Assembly (NCBI GenBank): GCA_009838975.1
Contig: VXQO01000014.1
Coordinates: 1 to 64,000, forward strand
Origin: Gemmatimonadota bacterium
Lineage (GTDB): Bacteria > Gemmatimonadota > Gemmatimonadetes > Longimicrobiales > Gaopeijiaceae
Direction: 5' to 3'
DNA length: 64,000 bases
Part shown: positions 45,641-54,051 of the stretch, in pieces
Layout: each line of letters opens with the position of its first letter
Position numbering within the stretch: position 1 is the stretch's first letter
Made by a program: the position numbers and the translations under genes
Notes under the pieces: model-generated
What the model saw: only the letters and a program-made list of their open reading frames with translations
Told to the model about the DNA's origin: nothing
The model's database searches: none

Positions 45641-47193
45641 GAAAGCGCCACCGACTGGCCCGCTTGCACGTAGGCGTGCTCGTACGCCAGCAGCGCGGCA
45701 AGGCCGATGGGCACCACGATCCAGCCGAGCCACGGAGCGGCGGCACCGAGGAGGGCGCCGAGAAGGCCCACGCGGAACCAGCCCCGGAACCGCCCGTGAG
45801 TCATCTCGCGCTCCGCGAGGCGGGCGTGGGCGGTGGGCGGCGGCATCAGGATTTCGCCCAGGATCATGAGGGCGTGGGCAGCGCTGCCGATCGCAAAGAA
45901 CCGGAGGGCGGCGGACATCGCGCCGGCCCCGAGGGGTCCCGTGGCCGTGGGCAGAACCAGCACCGCCAGCACAACCGCACCGGCCCCCGCCATGAACGCC
46001 TGGACGAGGAAGTGCACGGGGAGCATGGGGTTCTGCCACATGTCCCGCGCCTTGGCCTGGCCGAAGAGGAAGGCGGTGTAGACCGCGGTGAGAATCGCGA
46101 GGGCACTGCCTGCGAGGCCGAGCCAGAGCGGCGGCGAAGAGCCCGTGAAGACCAACGCGAGGTGCGCCGCCAGCGCGGCGCCGTAGCCGCCGATGATGAA
46201 GCCTCCGCGCACCAGCCAGCTCCGCCACTGCGGCCGCCGGAAGATCAGGTGGAAGCGCGCGGGGTGTTCCAGGTCCCAGATCAGGACCGCTCCCGTCAGC
46301 GCCAGGAACACACCGGCCACGATCGGCGCGACGAACATCCACAGCGTGCTGGACGCGGTAATCGCCCCGGTCAGAAGCAGGAGGAACGGTGCGAGGTACG
46401 CACCCGCGGCGATGGACTTGGTCCAGGTATAGAGCGACACGCGGAAGTCCCACGGCGCGCGGTGCGGGATGTCGTAGCTGAGCACCGCCGCCGCGGACGA
46501 GTTCCAGGGTCCCGGATGCCCGGCCGGCACCCCGTGGTCCACCTCGCCCTGCTCGCTCCACATGAAGAGCCCGCCGGCCGGCCTTTGCGCCGCCAGCGGG
46601 TCGAGCGTGACCTGGTCGCCTCCCTTGTAGTACAGCTTCGGCCTGGTCTCCTTCTCCGGCCGCCGCACCGCCACCGGATCGCGGTTGATGATCTTCGCGA
46701 CCTGCGACGTCGGGTCGTTCATGTCTCCCACGAGCAGCGCTTCGGTCGGACAGACGACCACGCACGCCGGTTCGAGTCCGATGTCGAGGCGATGCGCGCA
46801 GAAGTTGCACTTCTCGGCCGAATGATCCTCGGGATTGATGAAGATCGCGTCATACGGACAGGCTGCGATGCAGGCCTTGCACCCGATGCAGGCGCTCTTG
46901 TCGAAGTCGACGATCCCGTCCGCCCGCTTGAACATCGCCGAGGTGGGACACGCGGTCACGCACGGCGGGGCTTCGCACTGATTGCAGCGTGTCACCTGGA
47001 ACGAGCGCCTGGCCTGCGGAAACGTCCCGGTGTCGACGTACTTCACATAGGTGCGCGTGACCGAAAGCGGAACCTCGTTCTCGGACTTGCAGGCCGTGGT
47101 GCAGGCGTGGCAGCCGATGCAGCGCGTCTGGTCGACGACTTTCGCCCAGGCCGGACGCCGGGTTGAAGTGGCGGGTTCGGATTCGACGGACAC
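45637..47193 (-). CDS. Fused four-cluster ferredoxin and NrfD-type membrane anchor
   Basis: 518-aa protein. Residues ~20-190 are an NrfC/DmsB-like ferredoxin with four Cys clusters (CIGCHACTTAC at 25-35; CNQCEAPPCVTACP; CIGCKACIAACP; CNFCAHRLDIGLEPACVVVCP). Residues ~240-515 have about eight helices of the NrfD/PsrC/DmsC quinone-interacting anchor (LIWDLEHPARFHLIFRRPQWRSWL). Usually these are two genes. First gene of a four-gene operon with all partners overlapping. Electron transfer links the quinone pool to the molybdenum subunit. Confidence 0.9.
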   Translation of the reverse strand: MSVESEPATSTRRPAWAKVVDQTRCIGCHACTTACKSENEVPLSVTRTYVKYVDTGTFPQARRSFQVTRCNQCEAPPCVTACPTSAMFKRADGIVDFDKSACIGCKACIAACPYDAIFINPEDHSAEKCNFCAHRLDIGLEPACVVVCPTEALLVGDMNDPTSQVAKIINRDPVAVRRPEKETRPKLYYKGGDQVTLDPLAAQRPAGGLFMWSEQGEVDHGVPAGHPGPWNSSAAAVLSYDIPHRAPWDFRVSLYTWTKSIAAGAYLAPFLLLLTGAITASSTLWMFVAPIVAGVFLALTGAVLIWDLEHPARFHLIFRRPQWRSWLVRGGFIIGGYGAALAAHLALVFTGSSPPLWLGLAGSALAILTAVYTAFLFGQAKARDMWQNPMLPVHFLVQAFMAGAGAVVLAVLVLPTATGPLGAGAMSAALRFFAIGSAAHALMILGEILMPPPTAHARLAEREMTHGRFRGWFRVGLLGALLGAAAPWLGWIVVPIGLAALLAYEHAYVQAGQSVALS

Positions 47194-47565
47194 GTGAAGT
47201 GTGCGAGCCTCGTTGGGTTGGTCGGTTGCCGACGTGACCCTTCACAATAGACGCAGGCACGGAATCGGAACAGGTGACCCGCTCCGACCCGGGGTGGACG
47301 GAGCCTGTCCGCCGCGGCTCGCGTGGAATCGGGTACCCGAAGCGGGCTTCCCGCCATAGCATTCATGAGCGTCCACGACGAATCCGAAACCGGCTTGCGG
47401 GCGGCCCGCGACGCATCCGCGTCGTACAGAGTGCGCTCAGCGCCCAGACCATGTCATGACAACATTACAGTTTGTCACGTTGGCTTTACATTCTCGTAGT
47501 CCTGGGCTTCGCTCTGCGTTGCTCCTCGGGCGGATCGACAGGCCATGGGCTCGCGCAACGAGTGA
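47194..47565. other. Divergent intergenic region holding element C
   Basis: 372 bp between the molybdoenzyme operon and nudC. No coding potential is apparent in any frame. It holds the paired palindromic element at 47452-47490, nearer to nudC. It presumably contains both promoters; no clear sigma-70 pair was identified. Confidence 0.55.
47452..47490. promoter_or_regulatory. Paired 18-bp palindromic element, copy C
   Basis: Boxes TGTCATGACAACATTACA at 47452-47469 and TGTCACGTTGGCTTTACA at 47473-47490, offset 21 bp as in copies A and B. Weaker matches to the consensus than A and B, but with the same outer TGTnA and TTACA arms. It lies 75 bp before the nudC start and 259 bp before the FeS-NrfD start. 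Confidence 0.6.
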
Positions 47566-48381
47566 ATGCCGGCCATGAAGGCGTGCCTGTTCGCGGGCGA
47601 TCGCCTCGTCCTTGCCGAAGGGTCCGCGGACCTGCCTTCGCTGGAGGAAGCGAAGGGGTGGGAAGGAGGGCGAGCCGAGTGGTTCCGGGTGGCCGGTGGC
47701 ACAGATTCAGTGATGGCTGCCCGGTTGAGCGGGCGCTGGAAGCCCGCGCCGGGCGTCAGGGCGATGGGGCTTCGCGCGGTGCTTCCCCTGCTGCCCGAGC
47801 CGTCCCTCTCGCTCGTCCTCACGGCGGCGCACCTTGCCCGCTGGCGCCGTACATCCCGCTACTGCGGGGTATGCGGCACGGCGACCGGGGAATCGCCCAG
47901 GCACCAGGCCATGCTGTGCCCGTCGTGCGGCCACCTCGCCTTCCCGAAGGTGTCGCCCGCCGTGATCGTCCAGGTGACGCGAGGCCCTGAGATTCTGCTG
48001 GGCCGGTCGCGCCGCCACCCGCACGGCTCGTATTCGGTGCTCGCCGGGTTTGTGGACCCGGGAGAGAGCCTCGAGGACGCCGTGCGGCGGGAGATCGAGG
48101 AGGAGTCGGGGATCCGGGTGAGGGATATCCGCTATTTCGGCAGCCAGCCGTGGCCCTTCCCCGACTCGCTCATGGTGGGGTTCACGGCCGCCTACGACGG
48201 CGGGAAGCTGCAGAACCGCGACGACGAACTGGAGGACGTGGGGTGGTTCACGGCCGACGCACTCCCCCCGGTGCCGCCGCCATACAGCATCGCCCGGGCT
48301 CTGATCGACGACTTCGCCCGGCGCAGTGGCGTGGACCCGGCCGAAGTGCCTACCTGGAAGGTCGGGGGGCGGCCCCGTTGA
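47566..48381 (+). CDS. nudC: NADH pyrophosphatase NudC
   Basis: 271-aa Nudix hydrolase cleaving NAD(H) and NAD-capped RNA. The zinc ribbon is CGVCG...CPSCG; the Nudix box is GFVDPGESLEDAVRREIEEESG in two halves (GFVDPGESLED and REIEEESG); the NudC-specific SQPWPFPDS follows. ATG 47566 is the start, with ATG 47575 as alternative. Element C lies upstream. Confidence 0.93.
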   Translation: MPAMKACLFAGDRLVLAEGSADLPSLEEAKGWEGGRAEWFRVAGGTDSVMAARLSGRWKPAPGVRAMGLRAVLPLLPEPSLSLVLTAAHLARWRRTSRYCGVCGTATGESPRHQAMLCPSCGHLAFPKVSPAVIVQVTRGPEILLGRSRRHPHGSYSVLAGFVDPGESLEDAVRREIEEESGIRVRDIRYFGSQPWPFPDSLMVGFTAAYDGGKLQNRDDELEDVGWFTADALPPVPPPYSIARALIDDFARRSGVDPAEVPTWKVGGRPR

Positions 48382-48458
48382 AGGGCCATCCCTGACACGC
48401 ACCGCACGCGTTACCGTTAGGGATCCGACCACAGTCGCCCGCTGCCCCCGAGGAGACC

Positions 48459-48845
48459 ATGAACAGACCGACCCGCATCGCTTGTGCAGCGGGGCCGCTC
48501 GCAGCGCTCCTCACCGCCTTCGCCTGCGCCACCACTCCCGCCGGACCGCCACCCTTCGATCCTGTTGGCAGCTACGAGTACACCGCTGTCGTCGAGGGCC
48601 AGCCGCTGTCGGGGACCATGACCATCGAGGAGGCGGAGGAAGGCTACGAGGGGACGATCCTCAGCGTCGCCTTCCCTCCGATACCGATCACGTCGGTGAC
48701 CGTGGAGGGACAGGCCGGTACGATCGAGGCTGCCGGACCCGGTGGGCCGCTGATCGTCGAGTTCACGGTGACGGATGACGTGATCCAGGGCATGTGGTCG
48801 ATGGGCCTGGAGGGTGGAGACTTCACGGCGACGAAGACGGGCTGA
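48459..48845 (+). CDS. Small lipoprotein of unknown function
   Basis: 128-aa protein with lipoprotein signal (LLTAFAC, Cys about 23) and a single predicted beta-rich domain (VGSYEYTAVVEGQPLSGTMTIEEAEEGYEG, ILSVAFPPIPITSVTVEGQAGTIE). It looks like a small beta-barrel or lipocalin-like fold. Its end overlaps the converging M20 gene by 23 nt. No family recognised. Confidence 0.75.
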   Translation: MNRPTRIACAAGPLAALLTAFACATTPAGPPPFDPVGSYEYTAVVEGQPLSGTMTIEEAEEGYEGTILSVAFPPIPITSVTVEGQAGTIEAAGPGGPLIVEFTVTDDVIQGMWSMGLEGGDFTATKTG

Positions 48846-50151
48846 GATACCGGAGGACGACGAGGGCGACAGCCCTGGCTCCGTCGATCAGATCCTGCAC
48901 CGCGATGGACTCGTTCCCGCAGTGCGCCTCGCCGATGTCCCCGGGGCCGAAGAGCACCCCCGGCGTGCGCCCCGTGTTCACCAGGTGGCGCAGGTCCGAG
49001 CCGTAGGGCACGCCGACCACCTCCCCGCCGCCCACACCCAGATCGCGGGCCGCACTCCTTGCCACCGAAACGATCCGGGCGTCGGCGGCCGTCTCGCAAG
49101 GCGCGAACTGACCGCCCCACCACTCCACCCGCGCAGGGTTGCGGCGCAGGTACTCGTCCCGGCCGCAGCGGGCGGCCACACGGGCCTCCAGAGCCGCGCG
49201 GGCGGCGCGCACGTCCTCATGTACGGCCACGCCGAAACGGCCCTCTGCGCGCACCGATTCCGGCACTGACGACGCCCATTCCCCGCCCTGCACCGTCCCG
49301 ATGCAGATCGGATAGGGCACCGGATACGCCGCCAGCCGCGGGTCGTCGGCCGCCGCGTTGCGCTCGGCCTCGAAGTCCACGAGGTCCTCGTACAGGAGCA
49401 TGAACTTCTCCAGCGCGCTCACGCCCTCATGGCGCAGGGCCCCGTGCGCGGCGCGGCCCGGCACCGTCAGGCGAAAGTTGAGCGCCCCGGCCTGGGCCGC
49501 CGCCACCTCGAGCCCGGTCGGCTCCAGCACGATCGCACCGTCGCCCACATGTCCCCTAAGGACGGCCGCGAGCGTGCCGAGGCCGCCGTCCTCCTCGCCG
49601 ACGACCGAGTGGAAGCACAGGGAGCCGCGCAGCGGGGGCCCCGAATCCAGGACGGCCTTCACCCCCGCGAGACCCGCGACGAGCGGTCCCTTCATGTCGA
49701 GCACGCCACGGCCGTACACACGCCGCCGGGCGCGCTCCGACGGGCGGGACGGGTCCTCACGCAGGGCCATCTCGAAGGGCGGTGTGGTCCACCTTCCCTC
49801 GTCGCCGGGCGGCACCACGTCGACGTGCCCGTTCAGGACCAGCGCCGGGCCGAGGTCTCCGCCCTCCTCCTCCCAACAACCCACCACGCCGAGCGGATCC
49901 TCGCGAACGATTTCGCTCGCATATTCGGGGTGACGCGAGAGTTCGGCCTCGTCGATCTCCCAGACGTCGAGCTTCATGCCCAGGCCGTCGAGCACCTCGG
50001 CGACATACTCCTGGGCGGGGCGCTCGCGGCCCTGCCAGCTCGGGACCGCGACGAGGCCGCCGAGCGTCTCGAGCAGCCAGTCCCCGTCGACGCGGTCCAG
50101 CACGGCCCTTTCCTCGGGCCGCAACGATGTCTCCGGCGGGTTCGCGGTCAC
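48823..50151 (-). CDS. M20 family deacylase (acetylornithine deacetylase/ArgE-like)
   Basis: 442-aa zinc hydrolase. Metal motifs are LNGHVDVVPPGDEGRW, GRGVLDMKGPL and VVGEEDGGLG; late His in EAHCGNES. The dimerisation domain carries GRAAHGALRHEG. Start is GTG 50151. It lies 13 nt after the LVIVD/Ig gene, so the two share an operon. Family members deacetylate N-acyl amino acids such as acetylornithine or desuccinylate DAP precursors; the exact substrate is not clear. Confidence 0.88.
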   Translation of the reverse strand: MTANPPETSLRPEERAVLDRVDGDWLLETLGGLVAVPSWQGRERPAQEYVAEVLDGLGMKLDVWEIDEAELSRHPEYASEIVREDPLGVVGCWEEEGGDLGPALVLNGHVDVVPPGDEGRWTTPPFEMALREDPSRPSERARRRVYGRGVLDMKGPLVAGLAGVKAVLDSGPPLRGSLCFHSVVGEEDGGLGTLAAVLRGHVGDGAIVLEPTGLEVAAAQAGALNFRLTVPGRAAHGALRHEGVSALEKFMLLYEDLVDFEAERNAAADDPRLAAYPVPYPICIGTVQGGEWASSVPESVRAEGRFGVAVHEDVRAARAALEARVAARCGRDEYLRRNPARVEWWGGQFAPCETAADARIVSVARSAARDLGVGGGEVVGVPYGSDLRHLVNTGRTPGVLFGPGDIGEAHCGNESIAVQDLIDGARAVALVVLRYLSPSSSP

Positions 50152-50164
50152 GCGGCGACGCGAC

Positions 50165-52252
50165 CTACGGCGACTCCGAGAACCTCATCGCCCACAGCCC
50201 CGAATTGATGTCGGCGAACCATACCAGGTCGCGGTGGGGCATCACGCTCCAGGCGCCCGGCGAGTTGGGAATGAAGCCCACGGGGTCGAACGCCTTGTAG
50301 ACCGAGATCTCGCGGCCCTGCGTGTAGAGATTGCCCATCAGCTCGCCCGACACGTCCACCAGCCGCATGCCCCCCTCGTAGTACGCCTGGTAGAGGATGT
50401 CGTTCTCGACCCAGATGTTGTGCGTCCCGAACTCGGACACCTCGTAGCGTGCGACCATCTGCGGGTTCTCCGGATCGTCGAAGTCGATGACCTGGATGTA
50501 GCCCCAGCTGGCCCGCGGGTAGCCGCCCCGCCCCGTCTCGGGATCGTACTTCTGGCGGAAGTCGGGGCCGACGCCTTCCCACGCCATCCCTTCGCGCGTC
50601 AGGATCTCGTCGCCGATGAAGACGTAGAACTTGCCCGCCGACTCGGAGTGGTAGGGGAACACCGCGTGCGTGGCGCCGGTCGGCACCGGGTAGTTGGTCA
50701 CGAACACGGGGTTCTCGATCGTGCCGCCCCAGCGCCCGTTGCCCACGTCGACGACGACCAGCCCGGACCCCCACTCGGCCGAATACGCGATCCCGTCGTG
50801 GACCCACACGTCGTGGACGCGGCTGTTCGGGTGGTCGTATTCGGAAACCTGCTTCGGGTTGTAGATGTCGCTGACATCGAGGATTACGTACTTGTCGCCG
50901 TTGGAGAGGGCGAAGAGGTGGTCGTTGGTCGGGAAGGCGTTGTGGACGCCGCCGGTCAGCCCCTCGGTGTATTCGGCGGCGATGACCGGGTGGGCCGGAT
51001 CGGCGAGGTCGAGGATCACCACGCCGTTCCTCCGGTTCGACGCGCCCTCGCGCGTGAGGGACGCGTACCGCCCGTCGGGCGACACCTTCACGTCGTTGAC
51101 GGACCGTGCGTCGACCTGGATGGAATCGGTCTTGATGACGTTGTCGGGGTCGGTGACGTCGAACACGAAGCCGTGCCCGTCCGACTGCTTCGCGCCGACC
51201 AGCGCGTAGTCCCGGCCGTCGACACCGGTAAACACCCAGAAGTCCGTGCTGTAGACGCGCTCCTGGCGGCCGCGACCCACGATCTCCATCGAGCGGACGA
51301 CCTCGCGCGGCAAAGCCTCGAAGGTGCGCATGGCGCGGAGCCCGCCCGAACGCGCCACCACGGTGAACTCGCCAGGCACGTCGGCCACGATCTTCCCGTC
51401 CGTGATCTGGCCTGGGGCGGCGGGTGCGATCACCCCCGTAGCCGGCAGGTAGCTGTGGCTCCACTCGACCGGGGCCTCCTCGATGGTGCGCCCTTCGGCG
51501 TCGCGCACGATCGCGGTGAAGGTCTGGACGTCGCCGGTGCGCACGACTCCGTCCGCCGCGCCGCCCACGATCTCCAGCGCCGTGCCGGTGAACGGCCGCA
51601 CGTCACCGTCCAGGCCGCCGGTCACGCCCTCGAAGACGGCCTCGATGCGAACCGGCCCCGGCGCCAGGCCGCGCACATGTCCGAAGGCGTCGACCTCGGC
51701 GCGGGCGGGGTCGCTGGTCCGCCAGGCGAACTCGGCGCCGGGCCGCATGGTGCCGTCCTCGTGCCGGGCGGTGGCGCGGTGCGTCACCGTGCTGCCCTCG
51801 AAGACCGGGCCCGAACGCGCCACCTCGACGCGCACGACGGGCGGCCAGTCCACCACGACCGGCACAGCCAGCTGCAGCGGTGCGCCGCCGGGCCCGGGCC
51901 GCACCGTGGTGACCACGATCTCCCATTCTCCGACTTCCAACGCGGTGACGGTGGTTCGTGTGGCGCCATCGGTCGCGGTGCCGCCCTCGACCGAGAGCGC
52001 ACGGCGCGCCCCCGCAACGCGCACCGCTTCGTCGACCGCACGGCCCTCGCCGTCCAGCACCCGGATGGTGAGGGTGGCGCTGGCGCCGCGCTCGATCACG
52101 AGGCTGGGTGGGTCGGCTTCCAACCGTGAAGCGGTCTGTGCGGCCAGGGTGGGGCCGGCCGGCCAACCGAGGTCCGAAAGCAACGGAGCAATTGCAACGA
52201 ACCCGGTGGTCGCCACGGCCCGTAGGACGAAGCTGTGGGAGAAGCATGACAT
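50165..52252 (-). CDS. Secreted Ig-like/LVIVD-repeat surface protein, paralogue of 10656-12740
   Basis: 695-aa protein with signal peptide ending near LAAQT, Ig-like domains to about residue 330, then a C-terminal LVIVD propeller (GVVILDLADPAHPVIAAEYT, KYVILDVSDIYNPKQVSEYD, LVVVDVGNGRWGG). The paralogue at 10656 has the same length and order, with especially strong identity in the propeller. This copy is cotranscribed with an M20 deacylase and is divergent from a PadR gene. ATG 52252 follows CAGGAC. Confidence 0.85.
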   Translation of the reverse strand: MSCFSHSFVLRAVATTGFVAIAPLLSDLGWPAGPTLAAQTASRLEADPPSLVIERGASATLTIRVLDGEGRAVDEAVRVAGARRALSVEGGTATDGATRTTVTALEVGEWEIVVTTVRPGPGGAPLQLAVPVVVDWPPVVRVEVARSGPVFEGSTVTHRATARHEDGTMRPGAEFAWRTSDPARAEVDAFGHVRGLAPGPVRIEAVFEGVTGGLDGDVRPFTGTALEIVGGAADGVVRTGDVQTFTAIVRDAEGRTIEEAPVEWSHSYLPATGVIAPAAPGQITDGKIVADVPGEFTVVARSGGLRAMRTFEALPREVVRSMEIVGRGRQERVYSTDFWVFTGVDGRDYALVGAKQSDGHGFVFDVTDPDNVIKTDSIQVDARSVNDVKVSPDGRYASLTREGASNRRNGVVILDLADPAHPVIAAEYTEGLTGGVHNAFPTNDHLFALSNGDKYVILDVSDIYNPKQVSEYDHPNSRVHDVWVHDGIAYSAEWGSGLVVVDVGNGRWGGTIENPVFVTNYPVPTGATHAVFPYHSESAGKFYVFIGDEILTREGMAWEGVGPDFRQKYDPETGRGGYPRASWGYIQVIDFDDPENPQMVARYEVSEFGTHNIWVENDILYQAYYEGGMRLVDVSGELMGNLYTQGREISVYKAFDPVGFIPNSPGAWSVMPHRDLVWFADINSGLWAMRFSESP

Positions 52253-52296
52253 GTCCTGAATCCCTCCGTGGGCGCGAACACGTACGAGCAACATGA

Positions 52297-52330
52297 ATAT
52301 CTCGATATGTCTCTTTACATCTCGATATGT
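52297..52330. promoter_or_regulatory. Two PadR-type operator sites in divergent promoter region
   Basis: Two near-identical 14-bp sites, ATATCTCGATATGT at 52297-52310 and ACATCTCGATATGT at 52317-52330, 20 bp apart. The second has ACAT/ATGT half-sites, the arms expected for PadR proteins. They lie between the LVIVD/Ig gene and the PadR gene, so both could be controlled. Confidence 0.62.
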
Positions 52331-52443
52331 CGTCATTAGTGTTCGTGATCGTCCCGGACAACATCGGGAGCGAATCGCAAATCGGAAAGAGCGGCGCGGT
52401 CCGCCGGCCGACTGAAGTCCACGATTTCACTGGAGATTTCACA

Positions 52444-53061
52444 ATGAGGTTCGACGACTACTTCGACTTCGACAACCTGCCCTGGCCCTTCGGCACCTCC
52501 GATCGGCGCGGTCGCCGGCGCCACCGTCGGCGGGCCCGGTGGAGGTGGTTCGAGCGGGGAGACCTCAAGTTCGCCATCCTGGCGCTCATAGCGGAAAAGC
52601 CGATGCACGGCTACGAGGTCATGCAGGCGCTGGAGGAGGAATCCGCGGGCAGCTACAAGGCGAGCCCGGGGTCCGTCTACCCTACCCTGCAGCTGCTCGA
52701 AGATCAGGGACACCTGACCTCGGAGGACTACGGCGGCAAGAAGGTCTACTCGATCACCGACTCCGGTCGCGCCTTTCTCAACGAGAATCGGGACCACGTC
52801 AAGCGGATCTTCGACCGCGTCTCGCAGTTCGGTGACCGCCTGGGCAAGGACATGGCCGCACTGACGCGCAGGCTCTCGCGGCTGACACGCACGACCTTCC
52901 AGGGCGCCGTCAGCTGGTTCGAGGACGACCAGCTCTTCAGCGACATGAAGGCGGTGCTGGACCGCGCGGTGAAGGACATGGACGCTGCGTGGGACGCCGC
53001 CAGGGAGCGGCGGCGTGCGGCCAGGGCGGACGCGGATCCCGGGGAGAGCGCCGAATCCTGA
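52444..53061 (+). CDS. PadR-family transcriptional regulator (long form)
   Basis: 205-aa repressor. After an Arg-rich N-terminal extension (residues ~20-35, RRGRRRHRRRARWRW), the winged helix reads LKFAILALIAEKPMHGYEVMQALEEE, then SPGSVYPTLQLLEDQGHLTSED and KKVYSITDSGR. The C-terminal helical part is the PadR dimerisation domain. ATG 52444 follows GGAG. Operator-like sites lie at 52297-52330. It may control itself and the divergent LVIVD/Ig-M20 operon. Confidence 0.92.
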   Translation: MRFDDYFDFDNLPWPFGTSDRRGRRRHRRRARWRWFERGDLKFAILALIAEKPMHGYEVMQALEEESAGSYKASPGSVYPTLQLLEDQGHLTSEDYGGKKVYSITDSGRAFLNENRDHVKRIFDRVSQFGDRLGKDMAALTRRLSRLTRTTFQGAVSWFEDDQLFSDMKAVLDRAVKDMDAAWDAARERRRAARADADPGESAES

Positions 53062-53070
53062 GTCAGGCCT

Positions 53071-53958
53071 TCAGGACGGCCCGCTCCAAAGCCTCCGCAT
53101 GTAGCGCTCGGGGGCCCGCAGGAAGTCCCGGAACAGACCGACTCCATCGAGCGCGTCGTAGGAAACCTCCCGGAGCGGCGAACTGTCGAAGCTGTAGATC
53201 GTCGCTCCGGGAACGGCCATGAGCACCGGTGAATGCGTTGCGATGACGAACTGCGCCCCCTGCCCGACCATATCGGACATCATCGCGACGAAGCCCAATT
53301 GACTCTGGGGCGATAGCGCCGCTTCCGGCTCGTCCAGCAGGTAGAGCCCTTCCGGAACGAAGCGCGATCGAAAAAGGCGCAGGAAGCTCTCGCCGTGGGA
53401 ATTCGCATCCAGGTCGTCGCCGTACCTCGACCGCATGTCGGCAAGCGATCCGGCAGCCGGTCCCTTCGCGAGCGTTCTGGCCAACTCGGACCGGCCCTGG
53501 TACTGGCGGTCGACTTCGTCGAGCCGCGCTTCCATCTGCACCCGCAGCGTGCCCAGGCGCTGGATAAACCCGAAAAAGTCCTCCGCGCGCATGAAGAACC
53601 CCCGGTGTGTCCGTTTGCTCCATACAGCGGCCATTCGCTTCGCGAGCAGTCGCTGGCTCGCGAGGGAATCGTCGGACGCTGCATCGGTGCCGCCTACCGT
53701 GGGCAGGTTCGTTGCGATCGCCAGCGCCTCGAGCAGCGTCGACTTCCCCGACCCGTTCTCGCCGGCAAGGAACGTCACCGGCCCGGGCAGGGCCATTTCG
53801 CGCAGCCCTCGCAAGGCGGGAATGCTGAACGGAAACGTGTCCCGCTCCGAAACCGGAGGATCCTTCAGGCGGATTGCGGTCAGCAAATCATGTCGAGGCG
53901 AATGGGTTCCGGATGTGGTGCGGCGACGAACGGACCCACGCTTCGTCGCCGGGGGCAC
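53071..53958 (-). CDS. AAA family ATPase (ABC-type P-loop, stand-alone)
   Basis: About 270-295-aa predicted ATPase. Walker A is AGENGSGKSTLLEA; the signature/Walker B region is LYLLDEPEAALSPQSQLGF and the H-loop is VIATHSPVLMA. Proteins of this type resemble the ATPase head of ABC/SMC or OLD proteins without a nuclease part. GTG 53958 gives the longest form. TTG 53886, just before LTAIRLKDPP where family similarity begins, may be the true start. No partner nuclease is adjacent. Cellular role unknown. Confidence 0.85.
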   Translation of the reverse strand: MPPATKRGSVRRRTTSGTHSPRHDLLTAIRLKDPPVSERDTFPFSIPALRGLREMALPGPVTFLAGENGSGKSTLLEALAIATNLPTVGGTDAASDDSLASQRLLAKRMAAVWSKRTHRGFFMRAEDFFGFIQRLGTLRVQMEARLDEVDRQYQGRSELARTLAKGPAAGSLADMRSRYGDDLDANSHGESFLRLFRSRFVPEGLYLLDEPEAALSPQSQLGFVAMMSDMVGQGAQFVIATHSPVLMAVPGATIYSFDSSPLREVSYDALDGVGLFRDFLRAPERYMRRLWSGPS

Positions 53959-54051
53959 GCAACATTACGCCGAACCGCCTTGTCCCGCACGGGGCTGCGC
54001 TGCATGATGGCAGTCCGTCACACTCGCAACGACTCGACGAAGGCACCCGGC

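Noticed and set aside
45641-46810. In-frame extension of the molybdopterin subunit through the FeS-NrfD gene.
   Set aside because: It is a shadow of the overlapping real gene in another frame and the GTG at 45640 begins the homologous protein.
53953-53968. CAACATTAC half-site resembling elements A-C near the AAA ATPase and S9 genes.
   Set aside because: Only one half matches and there is no paired box 21 bp away.
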